From the IMG/VR virus record IMGVR_UViG_3300042292_000665, positions 1-46,652 of that record: a DNA stretch of 46,652 bases; one strand, written 5' to 3'. Shown one piece after another: positions 42,617 to 46,652 of the stretch. Each line of letters begins with the position of its first letter. Positions within the stretch are counted from its first letter, which is position 1. The notes beneath the pieces were generated by a model that was given only the letters and a program-made list of their open reading frames with translations, made no database searches and was not told where the DNA came from. Both the position numbers and the translations under genes were made by a program. Source of the stretch: a virus.

Positions 42617-42876
42617 AAGCAAACAAAATAAATACTAGATCTATCCAAGATATTCTAAATGTTTATAACCAATATACAGGTACAACTGTGAAGCTTAATG
42701 AAATCATGAATCCACCAGATATTATTTCAATGGACGTTCCATTGTTTATTCGTATGCTTGAGTGGGCAAAAGAAGATGCGCAAACAGATATGCAATTACA
42801 TGCAGCTGTTGAAAAAATCTTACATCTCAACAAAACATTAACAATGTCTGAATATAGTGAAATAACAAACGTATGA
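42613..42876 (+). CDS. Small unknown protein downstream of the resolvase
   Basis: It has 87 residues, mostly helical: 'RSIQDILNVYNQYTGTTVKL', 'DVPLFIRMLEWAKEDAQTDM', 'LHAAVEKILHLNKTLTMSEY'. It has ATGA overlaps with both the resolvase and the following gene, so it is co-translated with them. I recall similar short proteins with 'LFIRMLEWAKEDA' in other large myoviruses, without a known function. No motif or membrane segment. Confidence 0.7.
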   Translation: MKANKINTRSIQDILNVYNQYTGTTVKLNEIMNPPDIISMDVPLFIRMLEWAKEDAQTDMQLHAAVEKILHLNKTLTMSEYSEITNV

Positions 42877-43814
42877 CCGTTCAATATAAATGCAATGTTT
42901 GTAACCGAACCATAGATGTACCTGAAAATAAGCGCGGGTTGGATGTGTTTGGCAATTGCATTATTACCAAACAATGTAAAGGTGCACTATTTTTTGTAAA
43001 AAATAAACCTAATATTTTACGTAACCTTGACCCTGAACCATCTGAATATGATGATTGGGTATATGACCCTCAAATCGTTACATTTACTCAAAATCATGCA
43101 AGGTCAATTTGGAAATTTAAACATACATTAACAGCTGTACCATCGTTATCTGTTTATATTTGGACGGTTGATAGTAATAACAAACCAATTGCTGTTCAAT
43201 ATACTGATAACCTTTATACCTATACTTTTGATAATCAATATCTTGAATTGAAATTCACATCAAAAGTTAGCGGTATGGTACAATGTGTTGTTCGTAATAC
43301 AACAGCTGTTTTACAACAACCAAAAATTGATGATACGTTTGTGAAAGTAACAACTAGCGGGTTAGTTACGGTAGCTGTTCATACCCATAATAAATTATTC
43401 GTTGCTGGTGATACAGATCCTATTACAGGTATTACACAATTACATAGCAATGCATTGTCAATATTGTTAAATGAAGTCCAAGTTGATTATGATTTAGGTT
43501 CAAATGATCCAAGTCAAGCTTGGGGCAATATTAGTCAAATCTTTATGTATGGTAATACATATAATATTAGTACATTTAATGTTATTGCTGATATGTCGTC
43601 TAGTATTCATAACTATTCAGCTTATCGTTATGTTGGTGAAGATCCAACGATGTATATCTTAACTTCGAAAAGTAATAATTTCGTTGATAAAGTGTACGAT
43701 AAAGCTATTAACATGTTTGAACTCACAGTTACTAATAACTATATTAAAAACAATGAATTATATGTAAGTCCTTCTATTATTCGTGATTGTTACCCACATA
43801 TTAAACTTTTATAG
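42873..43814 (+). CDS. Virion structural protein with N-terminal zinc ribbon and 'HNLG'-type module
   Basis: It has 313 residues. The N-terminus has Cys7-x-x-Cys10 and Cys29-x5-Cys35 (YKCNVCNRT...NCIITKQCKG), a zinc-ribbon-like site. 'LDPEPSEYDDWVYDPQ' leads to a module 'ARSIWKFKHTLTAVPSLSVY' that matches the W-x-x-x-H-x-L modules of the tail fibres, with 'LELKFTSKVSGMVQCV' as its final strand. A further beta-rich region follows. I recall the same architecture in structural proteins of T4-type marine phages. It lies unusually far from the other tail genes, between replication and recombination genes. Confidence 0.7.
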   Translation: MTVQYKCNVCNRTIDVPENKRGLDVFGNCIITKQCKGALFFVKNKPNILRNLDPEPSEYDDWVYDPQIVTFTQNHARSIWKFKHTLTAVPSLSVYIWTVDSNNKPIAVQYTDNLYTYTFDNQYLELKFTSKVSGMVQCVVRNTTAVLQQPKIDDTFVKVTTSGLVTVAVHTHNKLFVAGDTDPITGITQLHSNALSILLNEVQVDYDLGSNDPSQAWGNISQIFMYGNTYNISTFNVIADMSSSIHNYSAYRYVGEDPTMYILTSKSNNFVDKVYDKAINMFELTVTNNYIKNNELYVSPSIIRDCYPHIKLL

Positions 43815-43818
43815 TTCG

Positions 43819-43847
43819 TTGAAAAAAACTCAATAGTGATCTATAAT
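43819..43847 (+). promoter_or_regulatory. Near-consensus sigma-70 promoter upstream of the helicase operon
   Basis: TTGAAA at 43819-43824, a 17-base spacer, and a perfect TATAAT at 43842-43847. Expected transcription starts around 43853-43855, inside the hairpin that follows. It is the best host-type promoter in the window and would give early expression of the small coiled-coil gene and the helicase. Confidence 0.75.
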
Positions 43848-43849
43848 GT

Positions 43850-43876
43850 AAGGAGAGATTAGTAATCTCTCCTTTT
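43850..43876 (+). terminator. Strong hairpin with short T tract directly after the promoter
   Basis: AAGGAGAGATTA-G-TAATCTCTCCTT is a perfect inverted repeat with 12-base arms, followed by TT and C. It could terminate upstream transcription from the 42128-43814 operon. Because the promoter at 43819 starts transcription at its first bases, it could also be a 5' mRNA stem-loop or attenuator for the helicase operon. Confidence 0.65.
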
Positions 43877-43896
43877 CTCCTTAGGTCTCCCTAATG
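43874..43896 (+). repeat. Copy 2 of a 23-base intergenic element
   Basis: It begins TTTCTCCTTAGGT and ends TCCCTAATG, matching 23951-23973 (opposite strand) at 22 of 23 positions. It follows the hairpin directly and lies 20 bases before the small coiled-coil gene. Orientation agrees with local transcription at both places. Confidence 0.75.
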
Positions 43897-43915
43897 ACAA
43901 TCTTTTTTAAAGTAA

Positions 43916-44119
43916 ATGTATATGATAAGTAATAAAATTAAATCTCCTCAATTCTCCAATGGAGAAACCGATGTTAAAGCACATATCGATAAATTACAAA
44001 AATATATTATTCATTTAGAAAGAAAGCTAATAGAATCCGACCGTAAATTGAAAAAAGAGAAAGCTAAATCTCAAGATCTAGAAAATAAAATTAGACATTT
44101 ACAAAGGAATCGTTCATGA
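43916..44119 (+). CDS. Small coiled-coil protein upstream of the helicase
   Basis: It has 67 residues. Residues 20-65 form a continuous charged coiled coil ('HIDKLQKYIIHLERKLIESD', 'RKLKKEKAKSQDLENKIRHL'). No clear ribosome site precedes the ATG at 43916, and an in-frame ATG follows two codons later. Its stop overlaps the helicase start (ATGA), so it is coupled to helicase translation. It could be a helicase-associated dimerising factor or only a leader ORF; function unknown. Confidence 0.6.
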   Translation: MYMISNKIKSPQFSNGETDVKAHIDKLQKYIIHLERKLIESDRKLKKEKAKSQDLENKIRHLQRNRS

Positions 44120-45471
44120 CCCCAGAAAAACAAAAACTGTTAATTGAATATCTAATATCAAGCCCTGATGTTTTTACAATCACGTCTAATATTATACAAC
44201 CGAAGTATTTTGATGCAGAATATAGAAATACGATTCAGTTTATTGTAACGTATTATAATAATTTTAGATCTTTACCAGATGTTCAGCAAATTCAAGCAGA
44301 AACTGACCTTAAATTATCTACTCATCAGTTAACAAGAGATAAAGTTGATTATTGTATTATTGAGGTTGAAACGTTTTGTAAAAATAAAGCTATAGAATGT
44401 GCTATTTTAGATTCACCTGAACTATTACGTAAAGGGGATTTCGGTGGCATCGAAAAAGCTATTAAAGATGCTGTTACGACATCTATTCATAGATCATTAG
44501 GTTTAAGTTTATTTGATGACTATGAAGTTGTTTTTAGTGATCAAGATTTCCAACCAGCGATGAGCACAGGGTATGATAATCTTGATAATCATTTACATAG
44601 TATAGCTGGTAAAGGTTTTTGTAAAGGTGAGTTAATTATTGTAGCTGGTGCACCAGGTACAGGTAAATCATTATTCTTAAGCAATTTTGCTATCAATTAT
44701 ATGGCACAAGGTTTGAATGTACTGTATGTCTCGTTAGAATTATCGGTTGAAATGGTATTGAGTCGTATCACAGGTATTGTTACTGATATTCCTCAAACTG
44801 AATTGAGAGCTAGACATAATGAAGCACGTATTAAGTTAAAACAACAACGTGAAAAAATGGGTGATTTGCAAATATCGCAATTACCAGCTGGTAGCGATGT
44901 TAACTCAATTAGAGCATTATTGGTAGAGCTTGAAACTAAACAGAAGTTTATACCAGATGCTATTGTCGTAGATTATATGGATTTGATGGGTTCAACTGAA
45001 AAAATATCAGCTGATAATGTATTTCAGAAAGACAAGAGTGTTTCAGAAGCATTACGCAATTTAGGTAGTAAAAATAGCACTGATTTAATATCAGGTGTTA
45101 GCGGGGGTGTTAATTGCTTAATGTTAACAGCTAGTCAGTTAAATAGATCTAGTGTTGATAAAGAAGTAATGAACTTTGCCAATGTTGCTGGTGGTATGTC
45201 AAAAGCTAATACAGCTGATTATATGTTCGCTATTATTACATCAGATGTTATGAAACAACAAGGTGAAATTGCATTGCAGTTATTGAAAACTCGTTCTAGT
45301 GATGGTGTTGGATCGATTGTACCGTTGAGAGTTAATCGTAAAACATTGAGAATAACCTCAGGTGGTGATAAACAACCTGCTGCACCTGTATTTGCTGTTA
45401 CTAATGATGAATTGAAAGCAGCTCAGAACGAAAAACGTTCTAAACTACTTGACCAATTCAAAGATCTTTAA
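44116..45471 (+). CDS. 41: Replicative DNA helicase, T4 gp41 / DnaB-like
   Basis: It has 451 residues (T4 gp41: 475). The N-terminal domain (1-125) is helical, as in DnaB. The RecA-like domain has Walker A GAPGTGKS at 178-185, 'VLYVSLELSVEMVLSRI' (H1a, catalytic Glu), Walker B 'AIVVDYMDLMG' at 282-292, 'CLMLTASQLNRSSVDKE' (H3, Gln sensor) and 'LLKTRSSDGVGSIVPLRVNR' (H4, Arg finger region). It unwinds the fork 5'-3' as a hexamer on the lagging strand. It ends before a hairpin terminator facing a convergent gene. Confidence 0.93.
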   Translation: MTPEKQKLLIEYLISSPDVFTITSNIIQPKYFDAEYRNTIQFIVTYYNNFRSLPDVQQIQAETDLKLSTHQLTRDKVDYCIIEVETFCKNKAIECAILDSPELLRKGDFGGIEKAIKDAVTTSIHRSLGLSLFDDYEVVFSDQDFQPAMSTGYDNLDNHLHSIAGKGFCKGELIIVAGAPGTGKSLFLSNFAINYMAQGLNVLYVSLELSVEMVLSRITGIVTDIPQTELRARHNEARIKLKQQREKMGDLQISQLPAGSDVNSIRALLVELETKQKFIPDAIVVDYMDLMGSTEKISADNVFQKDKSVSEALRNLGSKNSTDLISGVSGGVNCLMLTASQLNRSSVDKEVMNFANVAGGMSKANTADYMFAIITSDVMKQQGEIALQLLKTRSSDGVGSIVPLRVNRKTLRITSGGDKQPAAPVFAVTNDELKAAQNEKRSKLLDQFKDL

Positions 45472-45480
45472 TTAGATACT

Positions 45481-45507
45481 GAAGCGTTATACTAATTATA
45501 ACGCTTC
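45481..45507. terminator. Convergent hairpin between the helicase and the TerD-like gene
   Basis: GAAGCGTTATA / TATAACGCTTC, 11-base perfect arms and a 5-base loop. The right arm contains the stop codon of the minus-strand gene, and the helicase stop lies 10 bases before the left arm. There is no strong T tract, so it may act as a bidirectional terminator or RNA end-protecting stem. Confidence 0.6.
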
Positions 45508-46652
45508 AAATGTCCAACCACCGGTAACACGTTTAATTTTAGCAACAATTTTATTTGATACACCTACAGCTGTTGTGACTAAATCAATAGACGTCAATGG
45601 TGTAGACCCTGTTGTTGTATCGTAAACAGCAATTTGACATTTACTATAAGTATCAAAGTTAACTCTACCGTTTAATGATACCGTAAAGTATTCAATTGAC
45701 GCATCAACTTGTGTTAAGTCAATATCACATGCTTCGTTTTCAATACAAGCTTCAAATGTTGTAAACTGTTTTGCGGTGTTTGTTGGATCGTTTAATTTGT
45801 AGTATTTTGTACCATCGTACCCATAACCTAGTAAATCCTCGTACATAAATGCTGAATGAACCTGCGTTGATGATGAACCTGGAACTAACGTTGGTGCAGA
45901 TACCCCTGCATAATTAAACCTAACTAGCATAACATTTTCTTTACTATACCCGATAGCAGCATAATCAGCGTCTACGCCGACATTAGCTGGACCTAAGTAC
46001 CATTTAACACCAACATGAATCTTACTAATACCTACCAACGATGCTGAGCCTTGCTGTACAATAGCAGCAGTACCGGTGATCGTACAACCACCTAGTGTTA
46101 GTACCGTTGGTGTTGGTGTACCAGGTCTCGGTCTTGCAGCTACCAACCGCTTAACTTCATCCGCGATTGCAATAGCACCTGAACGAGCTAAATCATTAGC
46201 GTTAAATGGATCGTAAGCCATATGCTTTATTTTTTCAGCAGTGCTTACAATATTAGCTGCTAAATTTGAAACGGTTGCTATGGATTCTGCAAATTTATCA
46301 TCACATTTTATCTTGGTAATCAATTGAAAATCTTGTGTCATTTCAATTGAGTTGTCATAATATAATTTTTTATCGTTTGTTATATTAAACGAGGTAGCTA
46401 AGTTAGTTTTACCAAACAAATAATATGTATCTACAAATTTCTTTTGTATTAATGTCCGTGAATCTTTTGTAGCAAAAGGTAAACCAAATATCAATTCTTT
46501 TGTATATGTTACAGGTCTATTACCGCGAATAAAAAATTCTGTGTTATCTGTTGAATAATACCCAGATAGATAATTGCTATCACAATGCGCTTTTGTCGTT
46601 AAAAACCTATAATAATCAGGATCGTCTGGGAACTCGTTAGTATTCACAGGTA
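45496..46652 (-). CDS. Protein with C-terminal TerD-like domain, 5' end cut by window edge
   Basis: The first possible start inside the window is a GTG at 46647, but the frame is open to the edge, so the gene probably begins outside. About 383 residues are visible. Residues 1-190 show no known family. From about 205 to the end the order resembles TerD: 'SKIHVGVKWYLGPANVGVDA' (I-x-V-G-L-x-W, then D-x-D-A), 'HSAFMYEDLLGYGYDG' where TerD has its Ca-binding H-S-G-D-x-L-T-G-x-G-D-G, 'CDIDLTQVDASIEYFTVSLN' and the end 'VTGGWTFEAL'. The calcium residues are poorly kept. A linker with 'ARPRPGTPTPT' precedes it. TerD-type domains occur in tellurite/stress proteins and some phage proteins. Role unknown. 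Confidence 0.65.
   Translation of the reverse strand, partial: PVNTNEFPDDPDYYRFLTTKAHCDSNYLSGYYSTDNTEFFIRGNRPVTYTKELIFGLPFATKDSRTLIQKKFVDTYYLFGKTNLATSFNITNDKKLYYDNSIEMTQDFQLITKIKCDDKFAESIATVSNLAANIVSTAEKIKHMAYDPFNANDLARSGAIAIADEVKRLVAARPRPGTPTPTVLTLGGCTITGTAAIVQQGSASLVGISKIHVGVKWYLGPANVGVDADYAAIGYSKENVMLVRFNYAGVSAPTLVPGSSSTQVHSAFMYEDLLGYGYDGTKYYKLNDPTNTAKQFTTFEACIENEACDIDLTQVDASIEYFTVSLNGRVNFDTYSKCQIAVYDTTTGSTPLTSIDLVTTAVGVSNKIVAKIKRVTGGWTFEAL

Noticed and set aside
43850-43896. tRNA or other small structured RNA gene
   Set aside because: The stem-loop plus short element is too short, has no tRNA-like arms, and fits a promoter leader or terminator better.

Overview
The window is a contiguous, gene-dense, AT-rich piece of a large tailed-phage genome of the T4 type (contractile-tail myovirus, distantly related to T4). 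The assignment rests on several proteins with T4 counterparts: a gp55-like late sigma factor, gp46/gp47-like (SbcC/SbcD) recombination nuclease subunits, a gp41-like DnaB-fold helicase, a T4 RNase H-like flap nuclease, a family B DNA polymerase next to a probable gp45-like sliding clamp, a DsbA-like late-transcription helper, a gp53-like baseplate wedge protein, and T4-type late promoter boxes (TATAAATA and AATAAATA). Both ends of the window cut through open genes, so it is an internal fragment. The host cannot be read directly. A phage-borne outer-membrane barrel plus a PstS-like secreted protein points to a Gram-negative, probably marine gammaproteobacterial host (inference).

Layout. 1-10313 (+): end of a repeat protein, a 2,679-residue virion/baseplate protein and a small partner. 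10314-12216 (-): a three-gene envelope cassette (PstS-like secreted protein, outer-membrane beta-barrel, membrane-anchored coiled coil) inserted against the direction of the structural genes. 12339-20034 (+): two long tail fibres (one with a LamG-like domain, one with a long Gly-Thr repeat), two tiny one-domain proteins, and three tandem paralogous tail proteins. 20064-20513 (-) and 20625-20927 (+): a conserved unknown and a small holin-like membrane protein. 20928-29959 (-): replication genes (flap nuclease, two pairs of tandem paralogues of unknown role, probable clamp, DNA polymerase, DsbA-like protein). The polymerase gene carries two selfish elements: an HNH endonuclease ORF separates its N-terminal 142 codons from the rest, and a 206-residue intein interrupts motif C. 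30025-34597 (-): baseplate operon, including a hub-like protein with two peptidoglycan-hydrolase domains. 34714-38090 (+): late sigma, gp47, gp46. 38087-42072 (+): a tightly coupled cassette of five paralogues with an ADP-ribosyltransferase-like motif pattern, plus a P-loop kinase-like protein. 42128-45471 (+): RuvC-like resolvase, small unknowns, a zinc-ribbon structural protein, and the replicative helicase. 45496-46652 (-): a protein ending in a TerD-like domain.

How it fits together. The polymerase, clamp, helicase and flap nuclease form the replisome. gp46/47 and RuvC serve recombination-dependent replication and branch resolution. The gp55-like sigma with the clamp and DsbA-like protein would fire the late boxes that precede structural genes. 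The strongest candidate for an under-described system is the 38-42 kb cassette: several members begin with short N-termini resembling T4 capsid-targeting sequences, which suggests (inference) a set of injected effectors analogous to T4 Alt.

There is no gene-free stretch longer than about 120 bases. I saw no tRNA, rRNA or CRISPR array.
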